Assembly: GCF_003594915.1 (NCBI RefSeq)
Contig: NZ_QZCS01000006.1
Location: 248,001-312,000, forward strand
From: Enterobacter chuandaensis
GTDB lineage: Bacteria > Pseudomonadota > Gammaproteobacteria > Enterobacterales > Enterobacteriaceae
DNA length: 64,000 bases
Reading direction: 5' to 3'
The notes below the pieces were generated by a model. The model was not told the origin of the DNA. It made no database searches and was given only the letters and a program-made list of their open reading frames with translations. The position numbers were made by a program, and so were the translations under genes. This document shows, piece by piece, positions 1 to 10,935 of the stretch (position 1 is its first letter; every line of letters starts with the position of its first letter).

Positions 1-377
1 GTTAAAACGCATCAATGTATAAGTATTTTCGTCCCTGAGTGTAAAACTAATTAATACAAGCAGAAGATGAGATATGTTCTTAGTTTAAGAAATGCCTAAA
101 CCAGCGCTAATATCTCACAAAACACAAATAAATTTAATTCTGAACCCATTAAAATAACGACAAAATAAAATTAGAATAACTAAATACAAATATTTTATAT
201 TTTCCTGTTAATAATTCACTGTATTGATAAATTCAAACAGGACATCTTTCACAATATGGGTGGATAACTGTTTGCACAAACCTTGATCTGCCCCCCAGCA
301 AGAGCCACTGCACTTTGTGCTAAAAGTAGGCATTACGGGCCAACCGGCAACTATCTACCTTCACTTCAGGACACAAC
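1..377. other. AT-rich intergenic region upstream of yjjP
   Basis: No convincing gene is visible. The first 260 bases are much richer in A and T than the coding DNA that follows, and short reading frames here lack the GC-rich third codon positions of real genes in the window. In E. coli K-12 the regulators yjjQ and bglJ lie on this side of yjjP; nothing like them is seen here. The region probably carries the yjjP promoter, but I cannot place the hexamers with confidence. Confidence 0.5.
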
Positions 378-1618
<1,241 letters not shown>

Positions 1619-1685
1619 TATTTGTGTTATTCCGCTGCCGTGGAGATAATCTTTCTGGTCCGTTTGGTGAAAATAAGGAAAGGAT

Positions 1686-2327
1686 GTGGCTAACCCCGGC
1701 AGCGAACACCCCGAGCACAGTGAAGAATCCAGCCTGAAAGAGAAAATTTTTCAGAGCGCTATCGCACTGTTTGCCGAATATGGACTAAACGGTGCCCGCA
1801 TGGAGCAGATCGCCGAGAAAGCAGGCACCACCAAACGTATGGTGGTGTACCATTTTAAAAACAAAGAGAATCTCTATCTCCTTGTACTGGAATATGTTTA
1901 CACCCAAATTCGCGCCAGCGAAAAAGCGCTCAGCCTGACGGATATGCCTCCCGTTGAAGCGCTGGTCCACCTGGTTGAAGCCACCTTTGACTATCACGCC
2001 GACCACCCGGATTACATCCGCATTATATGCATGGAAAACATGCAGCGCGGCCGTTTTATGCAGCAGTCAAGCTATCTTCGTCAGGTCAACCGCAGCGCGC
2101 TCGACCTGCTGGAAGGGATCCTGCGCCGGGGAAAAGAAAAACAGCTGTTCAGCCAGACGGTTGACGCCCGCGATCTTCACCGCCTGATAAGCAGCTTTAG
2201 CTTTCACTACGTTGCCAACAGCTACACCTTTACGCTGCTGTTCGAAGAGGGTGCAGACGAGCAGGCCCAGCGCCAGCACTACCGTAAGATGGCCGTTCAG
2301 GTAGCGCTCCGTTATACCTGCCCATAA
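1686..2327 (+). CDS. TetR-family transcriptional regulator
   Basis: The product is a 213-residue TetR-type repressor. Residues ~17-65 form the DNA-binding domain, with the pattern [21 protein letters not shown] followed by [10 protein letters not shown], the usual TetR recognition-helix end. The C-terminal ~140 residues are an all-helical ligand-binding domain resembling the YcdC/RutR-like subfamily. The start is GTG, preceded by an AAGGAAAGGA ribosome binding site. It lies 68 bases downstream of yjjB and directly upstream of ohrR. The target and ligand are not evident; control of its own operon or of yjjPB is possible but only inferred. Confidence 0.8.
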   Translation: MANPGSEHPEHSEESSLKEKIFQSAIALFAEYGLNGARMEQIAEKAGTTKRMVVYHFKNKENLYLLVLEYVYTQIRASEKALSLTDMPPVEALVHLVEATFDYHADHPDYIRIICMENMQRGRFMQQSSYLRQVNRSALDLLEGILRRGKEKQLFSQTVDARDLHRLISSFSFHYVANSYTFTLLFEEGADEQAQRQHYRKMAVQVALRYTCP

Positions 2328-2343
2328 AATTGCTTGCAATTAA

Positions 2344-2363
2344 ATCGCACACTATCTATAGTC
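2344..2363. promoter_or_regulatory. Candidate OhrR operator upstream of ohrR
   Basis: The sequence ATCGCACACTATCTATAGTC contains the inverted repeat ACTAT-CT-ATAGT. It shares the left half ATCGCAC(A/G)CTAT with a second site in front of ohr at 2857-2878. Two copies, one before the regulator and one before its expected target, fit an autoregulated OhrR circuit. Confidence 0.5.
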
Positions 2364-2368
2364 AACTC

Positions 2369-2821
2369 ATGAACGCGAAAATGAACGACACGACCGCTGC
2401 GCTCAAGCTGGATAACCAGCTCTGCTTTGCTCTCTACTCGGCAAATCTGGCGCTTAACAAGCTGTACCGGCAACTGCTGGCACCGCTGAACCTGACTTAC
2501 CCGCAATACCTGGTGATGCTGGTGCTGTGGGAGCAGGATGACGTGACGGTGTCGGACATTGGTGAACGATTGTTCCTGGACTCCGCCACGCTGACGCCGC
2601 TTTTGAAGCGTCTTGAAAGTGCAGGGTTGATCAACCGTCACCGCTCGCGAAAAGACGAACGTCAGGTCGCCGTCACGCTGACCGATGCGGGACGTCACCT
2701 CCAGAATGAGGCCGCAGGGATCCCCCATGCGGTGGGGTGCGCAGCCCAGTGTGATACCGAGACCATGCTGTCACTCAAGCAGCAGCTGGAACTTTTGCGA
2801 CAACAGATTCAACGCGCGTGA
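2369..2821 (+). CDS. ohrR: OhrR, organic hydroperoxide-sensing MarR-family repressor
   Basis: This MarR-type winged-helix repressor senses organic peroxides. The N-terminal signature DNQLCFALY carries the reactive cysteine of the OhrR family. Cysteines near the C-terminus (VGCAAQC) fit the two-cysteine class that locks by disulfide formation. The wing helices lie around [22 protein letters not shown] start the gene at the ATG at 2369; a longer TTG-initiated frame from 2330 would run through the operator-like repeat, and an ATG at 2381 is also possible. It sits 84 bases before ohr on the same strand. Confidence 0.85.
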   Translation: MNAKMNDTTAALKLDNQLCFALYSANLALNKLYRQLLAPLNLTYPQYLVMLVLWEQDDVTVSDIGERLFLDSATLTPLLKRLESAGLINRHRSRKDERQVAVTLTDAGRHLQNEAAGIPHAVGCAAQCDTETMLSLKQQLELLRQQIQRA

Positions 2822-2856
2822 GGCTATACTTTACGCGTATTTATTTACCCATATAT

Positions 2857-2878
2857 ATCGCACGCTATTTAATAGCAC
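2857..2878. promoter_or_regulatory. Candidate OhrR operator upstream of ohr
   Basis: The inverted repeat GCTATT-T-AATAGC lies at 2864-2876, preceded by ATCGCAC. It lies 30 bases before the ohr start codon and resembles the site before ohrR. This is inferred from position and from the shared motif. Confidence 0.55.
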
Positions 2879-2905
2879 ACATAAATGTAAGATGAGGAAC
2901 CTGCT

Positions 2906-3334
2906 ATGTCTTTAGAAAAAGTTGTTTATACCGCCAAAGCAAAAGCTACCGGGGGCCGTGACGGTCGCGCGACCTCTTCTGATGGTGTTCTGGACGTTAA
3001 ACTGGGTGTGCCAAAAGAGATGGGCGGCATGGGGGGCGAAGTCACTAACCCTGAGCAGCTGTTTGCTGCGGGCTACTCTGCCTGTTTCCTGGGCGCGATG
3101 AAGTTTGTCGCAGCACGCGACAAATTTACTCTGCCTAAAGATGCCTTTATTGAAGGCGAAGTGGGTATTGGCCCGCTGCCAACCGGTTTTGGTATCGAAG
3201 CGAAGCTGAACATCCACGTTGAAGGTATGGATCCTTCGGAAGCCAAAAAGCTGGTGGATGCCGCACATATCGTCTGCCCGTACTCTAACGCGACCCGCGG
3301 CAACATCGACGTGACCCTGAATATCATCGCGTGA
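2906..3334 (+). CDS. ohr: Ohr, organic hydroperoxide resistance peroxidase
   Basis: The 142-residue protein is an Ohr/OsmC-fold thiol peroxidase that reduces fatty-acid and other organic hydroperoxides. The two catalytic cysteines are visible as Cys60 (YSACFLGA) and Cys124 ([12 protein letters not shown]). The family's Arg18 and Glu50 are also in place. Length and start match the family, and an AGATGAGGA stretch precedes the ATG. It is paired with ohrR upstream. E. coli K-12 has OsmC but, to my knowledge, no Ohr at this site, so the ohrR-ohr pair is a lineage-specific addition between yjjB and dnaT. Confidence 0.95.
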   Translation: MSLEKVVYTAKAKATGGRDGRATSSDGVLDVKLGVPKEMGGMGGEVTNPEQLFAAGYSACFLGAMKFVAARDKFTLPKDAFIEGEVGIGPLPTGFGIEAKLNIHVEGMDPSEAKKLVDAAHIVCPYSNATRGNIDVTLNIIA

Positions 3335-3342
3335 TAACTACC

Positions 3343-3402
3343 TGATGGCGCTGCGCTTTTCAGGCCAATGTCTCTATCCCCGGCAAGCGCAGCGCCACCG
3401 GG
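3343..3402. repeat. Degenerate pair of REP elements
   Basis: GATGGCGCTGCGCTTTTCAGG and, in the opposite sense, CCCCGGCAAGCGCAGCGCC with CACCGGGG form a degenerate pair of facing REP sequences just after ohr. They could end the ohr transcript or stabilise its 3' end. Confidence 0.6.
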
Positions 3403-3482
3403 GAAATCCCCTCCTTCCCTTTCCTCTCTCTGTGCTACCATAAGCCCATATCACGCCCGTAGTAATCAGTTGAGTAAGCGTT

Positions 3483-4028
3483 ATGTCCTCCAGAATTCTG
3501 ACCACCAGCATTGCTGGCATTGATGCCTTTATGCGCGACCCACGCGGTGTGTTGACCCACGCCGAAGGCGGCACGGTTGCGGTTTTTGCTGACAACGCGC
3601 CGGCGTTTTACGCAATCACACCGGAACGTCTGGCGCAGCTTCTGGAGATCGAAGCGCAATTGTCACGCCCGGCGAGCGATGTCGCGCTGGATAACCAGTT
3701 TTTTGAAGAACCGGTTAATACCCCGCTGACCGTTCCGATGGGCAAATTTGTCCTGTATGCGGGCTGGCAGCCTGATGCAGATTTCCAGCGGCAGGCGGCG
3801 CTGTGGGGCATTGCGTTAACCCAGCCGGCCACCGCGGAAGAGCTCGCCGCGTTTATCGCCTGGTGGCAGGCGGAAGGCAAAGTATTCACCCATATTCAAT
3901 GGCAGCAAAAGCTCGCGCGACATCTTCAAATTACCCGCGCCAGCAACAATGGCCAGCCCAAACGCGATATCAACGCTTTTTCAGAACCGGATAAACAGAT
4001 CCCGAGTGGATTCCGAGGTGCGAAATGA
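3483..4028 (+). CDS. dnaT: DnaT, primosomal protein
   Basis: DnaT works in replication restart, taking part in the PriA-PriB-DnaT pathway that leads to loading of DnaB helicase by DnaC. The 181-residue product begins [16 protein letters not shown] and contains [17 protein letters not shown] and [19 protein letters not shown], all conserved in DnaT. The length agrees with the ~179-residue E. coli protein. The end overlaps dnaC by four bases (ATGA), showing translational coupling in the dnaTC operon. Confidence 0.95.
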   Translation: MSSRILTTSIAGIDAFMRDPRGVLTHAEGGTVAVFADNAPAFYAITPERLAQLLEIEAQLSRPASDVALDNQFFEEPVNTPLTVPMGKFVLYAGWQPDADFQRQAALWGIALTQPATAEELAAFIAWWQAEGKVFTHIQWQQKLARHLQITRASNNGQPKRDINAFSEPDKQIPSGFRGAK

Positions 4029-4762
4029 AGAACGTCGGCGACCTGATGAAACGTCTGCAAAAAATGATGCCTGCCAACGTGAAGCCCGCTTTCACTACGG
4101 GTGAAGAACTGCTGGCGTGGCAAAAAGAGCAAGGTGAAATTCGTGCCGCCGCGCTCGCCCGCGAAAATCGGGCGATGAAAATGCAGCGCACTTTTAACCG
4201 CTCCGGTATTCGTCCCCTGCATCAGAACTGCTCATTTGATAACTACAAAATTGAGACCACCGGGCAGATGCACGCGCTCGCCGCCGCACGTCAGTACGTG
4301 GATGAATTCGACGGCAATATCGCCAGCTTCATCTTTAGCGGCAAGCCGGGTACCGGAAAAAACCACCTCGCGGCGGCCATCTGCAATGAGCTGCTTCTGC
4401 GCGGTAAATCGGTTCTGATCATCACCGTGGCCGATATTATGTCTGCCATGAAAGACACCTTCAGCAACCGCGAAACCAGCGAAGAACAACTGCTTAACGA
4501 TCTAAGTAATGTGGATTTACTGGTCATCGACGAGATTGGCGTTCAGACGGAATCCCGTTATGAAAAGGTCATCATTAACCAGATTGTCGATCGCCGCTCT
4601 TCGTCCAAACGCCCCACCGGTATGCTGACGAACCACAATATCGACGAGATGACCCGCCTGCTGGGGGAACGCGTCATGGATCGCATGAAGCTGGGCAACA
4701 GTCTGTATGTCATCTTCGACTGGGACAGTTACCGTAGCCGCGTTACCGGCAAAGAGTATTAA
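4025..4762 (+). CDS. dnaC: DnaC, DnaB helicase loader ATPase
   Basis: DnaC loads the replicative helicase DnaB onto single-stranded DNA. The 245-residue protein has the N-terminal DnaB-binding part (~1-75) followed by an AAA+ module. The Walker A is [11 protein letters not shown], with the Asn-His variant typical of DnaC, and the Walker B is LLVIDEIG. The arginine-containing RVMDRM segment follows near the end. It overlaps dnaT by four bases and is followed 80 bases later by yjjA. Confidence 0.96.
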   Translation: MKNVGDLMKRLQKMMPANVKPAFTTGEELLAWQKEQGEIRAAALARENRAMKMQRTFNRSGIRPLHQNCSFDNYKIETTGQMHALAAARQYVDEFDGNIASFIFSGKPGTGKNHLAAAICNELLLRGKSVLIITVADIMSAMKDTFSNRETSEEQLLNDLSNVDLLVIDEIGVQTESRYEKVIINQIVDRRSSSKRPTGMLTNHNIDEMTRLLGERVMDRMKLGNSLYVIFDWDSYRSRVTGKEY

Positions 4763-4842
4763 GACAGTTCCAGGAATCGCCAGCAGGGCGCAGGTATATA
4801 CTGAAACCCTTCCGGCCCAAAACGGACCTTTTTGAGAAAGCC

Positions 4843-5328
4843 ATGATGAATAAACAGATTCTTATCAGCACCTTTTTAGGCGCGCTGCTGATTACAGGCG
4901 CAGCGCAGGCGGCCTCCTGGCAGGAGTCCCTGTCAAGCGCAGCGAATGAGCTGACCAAAGAGAGCAGCGGCTCTCAGGGCGGCCTCTCCGCCTCTTCTCT
5001 CACCAGCCTGCTGAGCAACAGCTCCCAGAGCCTGAGCGCGGGGACGATGAACAACGCGGCGGGAATTCTGGAATATTGCGCGAAGCAAAAGCTGGCCTCG
5101 GTGACCGACGCGCAAAACGTGAAAAACCAGGTGCTGGGTAAACTGGGTCTGGATACTCAGGAACAAAAAGCGGATACCAGCTATATGGACGGCATTCAGG
5201 GCCTGCTTAATGCGCAAAACGGCCAGCAGCTTAACCTGAGCACACTCGGCAACTCCGCTCTGGCAAAACAGGTGAAAACCAAAGCCTGCGATCTGGTGCT
5301 GAAACAAGGCGTTAATTTCATCTCCTGA
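4843..5328 (+). CDS. yjjA: YjjA, secreted DUF2501 protein
   Basis: The 161-residue protein has a clear Sec signal peptide (MNKQILISTFLGALLITGAAQA, cleavage likely after AQA). The rest is rich in serine, glutamine and asparagine. It belongs to the YjjA/DUF2501 family of unknown function and sits downstream of dnaC as in E. coli. An ATG two codons earlier than the MNK is in frame (MMNKQ). Two cysteines, near residues 80 and 150, could form a periplasmic disulfide. Confidence 0.88.
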   Translation: MMNKQILISTFLGALLITGAAQAASWQESLSSAANELTKESSGSQGGLSASSLTSLLSNSSQSLSAGTMNNAAGILEYCAKQKLASVTDAQNVKNQVLGKLGLDTQEQKADTSYMDGIQGLLNAQNGQQLNLSTLGNSALAKQVKTKACDLVLKQGVNFIS

Positions 5329-5352
5329 CCTTCCCCCATTTTCTGCCACAAC

Positions 5353-5389
5353 ACGCCGCGTTTAATGCGATAGTCTTGCAACGCGGCGT
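5353..5389. terminator. Inverted repeat downstream of yjjA, possible terminator
   Basis: Nine-base arms ACGCCGCGT (5353-5361) and ACGCGGCGT (5381-5389) are separated by 19 bases, shortly after the yjjA stop. The arm lacks an immediate T run, though GCGTTTTTCC follows a little later. It could end the dnaTC-yjjA transcript. The rest of the gap to opgB (to 5592) shows no gene. Confidence 0.35.
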
Positions 5390-5592
5390 TAAACGAGCGT
5401 TTTTCCTACCTGTCATCGTCTCAGCGTCCGTTTGTCAGGATGCGACCACCTTCATAAAAACGATTTTCTAAACCAAATCCTAACAACAGCACACTTTCGT
5501 GACACTAAAATTGCAGCTAAACGACATCGCTATTACATTGTCTTACCAAAAAATAAACAGTTAGCCAGCGAAGTACCTGGCATCATGAGGAT

Positions 5593-7890
5593 ATGCTGTT
5601 GTCAGAATTCATCTCTCTTATCCTTTTTCTGGCTTCTGTCGGCGTTTATGCCTGGAAAGCCGGTCGTCACACCTGGTGGTTTGTCGCCACGCTGGTAGTG
5701 CTCGGCATTTTTATTATTTTAAACATTACCTTATACGCCAGCGATTACTTCACCGGTGACGGCATTAATGATGCGGTGCTCTACACCCTGACGAACAGCC
5801 TCACGGGCGCGGGGGTGGGCAAGTACATCCTTCCGGGGCTCGGTCTCATCGTCGCGCTGGTGACCATTTTTGGCGCGCTCGCCTGGGTGCTGCGCCGCCG
5901 TCGCCATCTTCCGCACCATCATGGTTACAGCCTGCTGGCGCTGTTCCTGGCGCTGGCCTCCGTCGACGCCAGCCCGGCGTTTCATCAGATCACCGAGCTG
6001 GTGAAATCCCAGTCGCGCGACGGCGATCCGGACTTTGTAGCCTATTACAAAGAGCCATCGAAAACGATCGCCAATCCGAAGCTCAACCTGGTTTATATCT
6101 ACGGTGAAAGCCTGGAACGCACCTATTTTGATAACGATGCCTTCCCGAACCTGACGCCAGAGCTGGGCGCGCTGAAAAACGAAGGTCTCGATTTCAGCCA
6201 CACTATGCAGTTACCCGGCACGGATTACACCATCGCCGGAATGGTTGCCTCCCAGTGCGGTATCCCGCTGTTCGCGCCTTTCGAAGGTAACGCCTCAGCC
6301 TCGATGTCGACGTTCTTCCCGCAAAATATTTGCCTTGGCGATATCCTGAAAAACTCCGGCTACGAAAACTATTTTGTGCAGGGCGCTAACCTGCGCTTTG
6401 CCGGAAAAGATGTGTTTCTGAAATCCCACGGTTTTGACCACCTGTATGGCTCAGAAGAGTTAAAAACGACGGTTGCCGATCCTCACTACCGCAACGACTG
6501 GGGCTTCTATGACGATACGGTTCTGGACGAAACCTGGAAGAAATTCGAGGCGCTTTCCCGCGCGGGCAAACGCTTCTCGCTCTTTACGCTGACGGTGGAC
6601 ACCCACCATCCGGACGGGTTCGTCTCGCGCACCTGCAAACGAAAAAGCTATGACGTTGAAGGCAAAAACAACAAATCTTTCAGCGCCGTGACCTGTAGCC
6701 AGGAGCATATTGCCGCGCTGGTGAAGAAAATCAAAGCCTCGCCGTATTTCAAAAACACCGTCATCGTCGTTTCGTCCGATCATCTGGCGATGAAAAACAG
6801 CGCCTGGGATCAGCTCAACAAGCAGGATCGCAGCAACCTGTTCTTCGTGCTGCGCGGCGACCAGCCGCAGCAGGAGTTAATCGCCACCAAACGCAACTCC
6901 ATGGATAACGGTGCAACCGTGCTGGACATTCTGGGGGGCGACAACTTTATTGGCCTGGGCCGCAGCACGCTGTCGGGGCAATCCCTGTCGGAAGTGTTCC
7001 TCAACATGAAGGAAAAAATTCTCGCCTGGAAGCCCGATATCATCCGCCTGTGGAACTTCCCGAAAGAGATGAAAGACTTCACCGTCGATCGGGATAAAAA
7101 CACCATCGCCTTCTCCGGCAGTAATTTCCGCCTGCCGCTGCTGGTGCGCGTGTCGGATAGTCGCGTCGAGCCGCTGCCGGAAAGCGAGTATTCCGCGCCG
7201 CTGCGTTTCCAGCTGGCCGATTTCGCCCCTCGCGATAATTTCGTCTGGATCGACAGATGTTACAAAATGGGCCAGCTCTGGTCCCAGCCGCTGGCGCTTT
7301 CTACCGACTGGTGCGTCTCTCAGGGCCAGCTTGGCGGGGAGCAAACCGTGCAGCATGTGGATAAAGCTCAGTGGAAAGGCAAAACCGCATTTAACGATAC
7401 GTTGATTGATACCGCGCGCTATCAGCGGAATGTCGACATGCTGAAAATCGTCGATAACGACATCCGCTATAAAGCGGACAGCTTTATCTTTAACGTGGCA
7501 GGTGCTCCCGAAGAGGTGAAGCAGTTTAGCGGCATCTCCCGTCCGGAGTCATGGGGACGCTGGTCAAACGCGCAGCTGGGTAATGAGGTAAAAATTGAGT
7601 ACACCCATCCTCTGCCGGAACAATTTGATCTGGTGATCACGGCCAGAGCGTACGGGCCTAACGCGAATAAACCCGTGCCGGTGCGCGTGGGCGATCAAGA
7701 GCAGACGCTGACGCTCGGAAACGACGTAAGCACCCACACCCTGCATTTTGAGAATCCATCGCGCAGCAATACTCTGGTCATTGTGCCGCCGGATCCGCAG
7801 TCGACCAATGAAGGGAATATTCTCGGCCATTCACCGCGCGAACTCGGCATTGGCATGGTCGAAATTAAAATTGTGAGTCGCGCAGGCTAA
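5593..7890 (+). CDS. opgB: OpgB (MdoB), phosphoglycerol transferase I
   Basis: OpgB transfers phosphoglycerol from phosphatidylglycerol to osmoregulated periplasmic glucans. The 765-residue protein has an N-terminal membrane part with three to four segments (residues ~1-125) and a large periplasmic catalytic domain of the sulfatase/alkaline-phosphatase fold. The metal-binding and nucleophile region is visible around [12 protein letters not shown] and [12 protein letters not shown], with the late metal motif [13 protein letters not shown] lies just before the ATG. The GNAT gene starts within the stop codon (TAATG). Confidence 0.96.
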   Translation: MLLSEFISLILFLASVGVYAWKAGRHTWWFVATLVVLGIFIILNITLYASDYFTGDGINDAVLYTLTNSLTGAGVGKYILPGLGLIVALVTIFGALAWVLRRRRHLPHHHGYSLLALFLALASVDASPAFHQITELVKSQSRDGDPDFVAYYKEPSKTIANPKLNLVYIYGESLERTYFDNDAFPNLTPELGALKNEGLDFSHTMQLPGTDYTIAGMVASQCGIPLFAPFEGNASASMSTFFPQNICLGDILKNSGYENYFVQGANLRFAGKDVFLKSHGFDHLYGSEELKTTVADPHYRNDWGFYDDTVLDETWKKFEALSRAGKRFSLFTLTVDTHHPDGFVSRTCKRKSYDVEGKNNKSFSAVTCSQEHIAALVKKIKASPYFKNTVIVVSSDHLAMKNSAWDQLNKQDRSNLFFVLRGDQPQQELIATKRNSMDNGATVLDILGGDNFIGLGRSTLSGQSLSEVFLNMKEKILAWKPDIIRLWNFPKEMKDFTVDRDKNTIAFSGSNFRLPLLVRVSDSRVEPLPESEYSAPLRFQLADFAPRDNFVWIDRCYKMGQLWSQPLALSTDWCVSQGQLGGEQTVQHVDKAQWKGKTAFNDTLIDTARYQRNVDMLKIVDNDIRYKADSFIFNVAGAPEEVKQFSGISRPESWGRWSNAQLGNEVKIEYTHPLPEQFDLVITARAYGPNANKPVPVRVGDQEQTLTLGNDVSTHTLHFENPSRSNTLVIVPPDPQSTNEGNILGHSPRELGIGMVEIKIVSRAG

Positions 7891-8408
7891 TGGTCGCCCT
7901 TAACCTTACCGTTCGGCCCACACGCATTGACGACGTTGCCGCCCTGCCCGCCATTGAGCGCGCGGCGGGCGAGCGTTTTCGTGACTACCCTGACCTCGCC
8001 TGGCTTGCCGATGGCGAGGTCATTTCCGCTGAACAGCATCTCGACTATGCCGAACGGGGGCTCAGCTGGCTGGCGCTGGCGAATGACCGTCCCGTGGGGT
8101 TTATCCTCACCGAAGCGCACGCTTCGTCGCTGTTTATTGTGGAGCTCTCGGTTGATCGGGACTGGCAGGGAAAAGGGTTCGGTCGGCAGCTCATCGCCCG
8201 TGCGGCTGACCATGCCCGCCAAATGGGGCTGAGGTCGCTGACGTTGACGACGTTTCGGGACGTGCCGTGGAATGCACCATTCTATGCGCGGTTGGGGTTT
8301 GAAATGATGACGAGACTAACGCCTGAATTGCGTGAAAAACGCGAAGAAGAGACGGCGCACGGTTTAGCGTATGAATCGCGCTGCGTCATGCGCCTGCCTC
8401 TGAGTTAA
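7890..8408 (+). CDS. GNAT-family N-acetyltransferase
   Basis: This 172-residue single-domain acetyltransferase carries the acetyl-CoA binding loop DRDWQGKGFGRQLI in its middle and the WNAPFYARLGF segment typical of motif B. It begins in the opgB stop codon with a one-base overlap, so it is probably co-translated with opgB. The substrate is not evident; a small amine or a protein N-terminus is equally possible. Confidence 0.85.
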   Translation: MVALNLTVRPTRIDDVAALPAIERAAGERFRDYPDLAWLADGEVISAEQHLDYAERGLSWLALANDRPVGFILTEAHASSLFIVELSVDRDWQGKGFGRQLIARAADHARQMGLRSLTLTTFRDVPWNAPFYARLGFEMMTRLTPELREKREEETAHGLAYESRCVMRLPLS

Positions 8409-8428
8409 TTAAAGCGATTCCCCGAAAA

Positions 8429-8462
8429 CGTAGGCCGGGTAAGGCGTAGCCGCCACCCGGCA
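8429..8462. repeat. REP element between GNAT gene and tsr
   Basis: A single copy of the GCCGGGTAAGGCGTAGCC-type REP sequence with a CGCCACCCGGCA right end. It lies between two converging genes, where such elements often stabilise both 3' ends. Confidence 0.85.
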
Positions 8463-8474
8463 CAACGCACAGAG

Positions 8475-10139
8475 TTAGAACGTTTCCCAGTTATCGCCCG
8501 CGTCCGCCGTCGCGACTTTACGCGACATCACCGGCGCGGCAACGCTTTTCGCGGAAGCGAACTCGCGTGCTTTCATTTGCTCCTGCTGAATGCGGAACAC
8601 CGCTACAGCCTGCGTCAGACGGCTCGCCTGCTCTTCCAGCGCCGCCGCAGCCGCCGCAGATTCCTCAACCAGCGAGGCGTTCTGCTGGGTCACGCGGTCC
8701 ATCTCTGCCACCGCCAGACCCACCTGGTCGATACCGCGGCTCTGCTCGTCAGACGCAGACGCAATCTCGCCCATGATATCGGTCACGCGAGTCACCGCAT
8801 TCACGATTTCGCCCATGGTTTCACCGGCGCTTTCTACCAGCGTAGAGCCCACTTCCACACGACCCACGGAGTCTTCAATCAGGCTCTTGATCTCACGTGC
8901 TGCCTGGGCGCTGCGCTGGGCCAGGTTACGCACTTCACCTGCCACCACTGCAAAACCACGGCCCTGCTCGCCCGCACGCGCCGCTTCTACCGCCGCGTTC
9001 AGTGCCAGGATATTGGTCTGGAAGGCAATGCCGTCGATCACGCTGATAATATCGGCAATTTTCTGCGAACTGCCCGCGATGTCACGCATGGTTTGCACCA
9101 CGTTGTCCACCACCTTGCCGCCCTTCTGCGCGGTTTCAGACGCGCTCAGCGCCAGGTGGCTCGCCTGACGGGCGTTTTCGGCGTTCTGCTTAACGGTTGC
9201 CGTCAGTTGCTCCATGCTGGCAGCGGTCTCTTCCAGGGAAGCGGCCTGCTGTTCAGTACGGGAAGAGAGGTCGTTATTGCCCATCGCGATTTCACTTGCA
9301 CCGCTGTAGATAGCGTTTGCACCGTTACGCACGTCGCCCACGGTACGCACCAGCTCGCCCTGCATATGACGCAGCGAGTCGGCCAGTTCACCCATCTCGT
9401 TGGAGCCCTGCACCTCAATGCGCTTCACCAGGTCGCCGCTGGCGATGTGGCGAATATTGTCGATGAGACGCGTCAGCGGAGAGATCAGCGCCTGCTTGAT
9501 ACCCAGCCACACGGCCACAATCACCACCAGCACGGCAATCAGCACGCTGATCAGTACCCAGATAGCCTGAGTGTAAGAGCTATTGCTGTCTTCAACCGCC
9601 ATCTGGTACAGCTTGTCGTTCTGCTGCAGGTAGCTCACGTACTGCTTCTCGAATCCATCCTGGTAACTCTGGGTCGGCTGGTCGAAGAAGGCGTTGATTT
9701 TGCCCGCCCCCAGTAGCTGAATCAGCTCAGCCAGCGCACCGTGGTAGATATCGTAGTTACGTTTGATTTCCAGCGCAGCGGCGTCGCTCTGACGCGGGTC
9801 GCGCGGCAGGGCTTCATAGTCAGCCCAGTTTTTTTCCGCCTGTTTCAGAGACGCAGACGCAATTTGCATCAGATCGTTAACGGTCGCGCCGCTGCCGATA
9901 TTGCTCTGGTCCATCATGTAGCGGATGCCCGCACGGTTCAGGGTATTACGGGTTTGCAGCAGCGCAACCCAACTCCCGTTAAGGGTGGATTGTTGCTGAC
10001 GAATGGTTTGCAGGACGGTGAAATTCTCTTTGTCATTCTTAAGAGCATTAAAGAAAAGACCACCGGATGTGAGTTGTAAAAGGCCAAATATCGCTAAAAC
10101 CAGCATTAAACTGGTGACAATCTTGATACGGTTTAACAT
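8475..10139 (-). CDS. tsr: Tsr, serine methyl-accepting chemotaxis protein
   Basis: Tsr is the transmembrane chemoreceptor for serine that signals to CheA/CheW. The 554-residue protein has membrane segments at ~8-30 and ~190-215 around a four-helix periplasmic domain. The serine-site helix [11 protein letters not shown] is present. HAMP follows at ~215-265, then the methylation helices and the hairpin tip [16 protein letters not shown]. The last five residues are NWETF, the CheR/CheB tether. It reads leftward from a sigma-28-type promoter. Confidence 0.96.
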   Translation of the reverse strand: MLNRIKIVTSLMLVLAIFGLLQLTSGGLFFNALKNDKENFTVLQTIRQQQSTLNGSWVALLQTRNTLNRAGIRYMMDQSNIGSGATVNDLMQIASASLKQAEKNWADYEALPRDPRQSDAAALEIKRNYDIYHGALAELIQLLGAGKINAFFDQPTQSYQDGFEKQYVSYLQQNDKLYQMAVEDSNSSYTQAIWVLISVLIAVLVVIVAVWLGIKQALISPLTRLIDNIRHIASGDLVKRIEVQGSNEMGELADSLRHMQGELVRTVGDVRNGANAIYSGASEIAMGNNDLSSRTEQQAASLEETAASMEQLTATVKQNAENARQASHLALSASETAQKGGKVVDNVVQTMRDIAGSSQKIADIISVIDGIAFQTNILALNAAVEAARAGEQGRGFAVVAGEVRNLAQRSAQAAREIKSLIEDSVGRVEVGSTLVESAGETMGEIVNAVTRVTDIMGEIASASDEQSRGIDQVGLAVAEMDRVTQQNASLVEESAAAAAALEEQASRLTQAVAVFRIQQEQMKAREFASAKSVAAPVMSRKVATADAGDNWETF

Positions 10140-10169
10140 GTTTTCTCTTTCCTCAGACAGATAACAGAA

Positions 10170-10196
10170 TTTTCGGCCTGGAAAGGGAAAACTTTA
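10170..10196 (-). promoter_or_regulatory. Flagellar sigma-28 (FliA) promoter of tsr
   Basis: On the minus strand TAAAGTTT (10189-10196) is followed after exactly 11 bases by GCCGAAAA (10170-10177). The class 3 flagellar consensus is TAAAGTTT-N11-GCCGATAA, so there is one mismatch. The -10 lies 31 bases before the tsr start codon. Confidence 0.88.
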
Positions 10197-10223
10197 CGAA
10201 AATCATCCTGGAATTTGTGGTTT

Positions 10224-10664
10224 TTACTCTTCTTCCCGCGCTGCGTTATGCCGGTTTCCGAGTTCAATAAACTCTTCCAGCAGCGCCGTCAGCTGTTTCA
10301 TCTTCTCGGGGGTGTATTCCGCCTCAATCTGCTGATACGCCTCTTCCACCTGCGCCTGGGCGTGCTCGTACAGCGCATTCCCCTCTTTGGTCAGCGACAC
10401 GTACAGCTTGCGCTGGTCATTCACCGGCTTTAAGCGCAGCACCAGGCCGTCGCGCTCCATGCGCGTCAGAATGCCGGTCAGACTCGGGCGCAAAATGCAG
10501 GTGCGAAACGCCAGATCGTGAAAATCCATCGACGGATGTTCAGCCAGCACGCGCACGATTCGCCACTGCTGCTCGGTGAGGTTATGCCGCTTCACAATCG
10601 GACGGAAGTAGGACATCGCCGCTTCCCGCGCCTGCAGCAGCGCAATGGTTAATGAATCATGCAT
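10224..10664 (-). CDS. hpaR: HpaR, MarR-family repressor of the hpa meta operon
   Basis: HpaR represses the homoprotocatechuate meta-cleavage operon and is released by 4-hydroxyphenylacetate or related compounds. This 146-residue MarR protein opens MHDSLTIALLQAREAAM and carries the winged-helix core around FRTCILRPSLTGILTRMERDGL, followed by the wing LKPVNDQRKLYVSLT. It is divergent from hpaG across a 271-base AT-rich region holding its probable operator, the same layout as in E. coli W. Confidence 0.93.
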   Translation of the reverse strand: MHDSLTIALLQAREAAMSYFRPIVKRHNLTEQQWRIVRVLAEHPSMDFHDLAFRTCILRPSLTGILTRMERDGLVLRLKPVNDQRKLYVSLTKEGNALYEHAQAQVEEAYQQIEAEYTPEKMKQLTALLEEFIELGNRHNAAREEE

Positions 10665-10815
10665 AGCCTCTCCCCTTTACATCATTAACAAGTAAACAAT
10701 TCATAAAAGATGTTTTTATAAACAACACGGTTTCCGTCAAAAAGTCTAACAGAAACCATTCAATTTTATTAACTATCTGATTTTAATAGAAACAAAAGTT
10801 AAAATGTAAATTTAT

Positions 10816-10831
10816 TGTTATTCATATCACA
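10816..10831. promoter_or_regulatory. Candidate CRP site for the hpaG promoter
   Basis: TGTTATTCATATCACA matches TGTGA-N6-TCACA at nine of ten positions. Its centre is about 61.5 bases before a start point placed near 10885, the distance reported for CRP at the E. coli W hpaG promoter. A TTGCGA (10848) and TAAAAC (10871) pair with 17-base spacing could be the -35 and -10. Confidence 0.6.
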
Positions 10832-10880
10832 AATTCTTCACTTCTGATTGCGAAATAAACAGCAAAAGCATAAAACCAGA

Positions 10881-10898
10881 TCATTAACATATTAATGA
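10881..10898. promoter_or_regulatory. Candidate HpaR operator
   Basis: TCATTAACATATTAATGA is a perfect inverted repeat with seven-base arms around CATA. It overlaps the probable transcription start of hpaG, where an HpaR operator is described in E. coli W. Assignment is by position and symmetry. Confidence 0.65.
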
Positions 10899-10935
10899 AA
10901 TGATAACCCGGACCACCGGGGTGAGGAGTAGATGA

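Noticed and set aside
2330-2368. TTG start extending ohrR upstream
   Set aside because: It would place the operator-like repeat in coding sequence and has no ribosome binding site.
8577-9716. 379-codon open frame antisense to tsr
   Set aside because: Composed of His/Arg/Leu-rich low-complexity sequence opposite the chemoreceptor helices; no own start signals.
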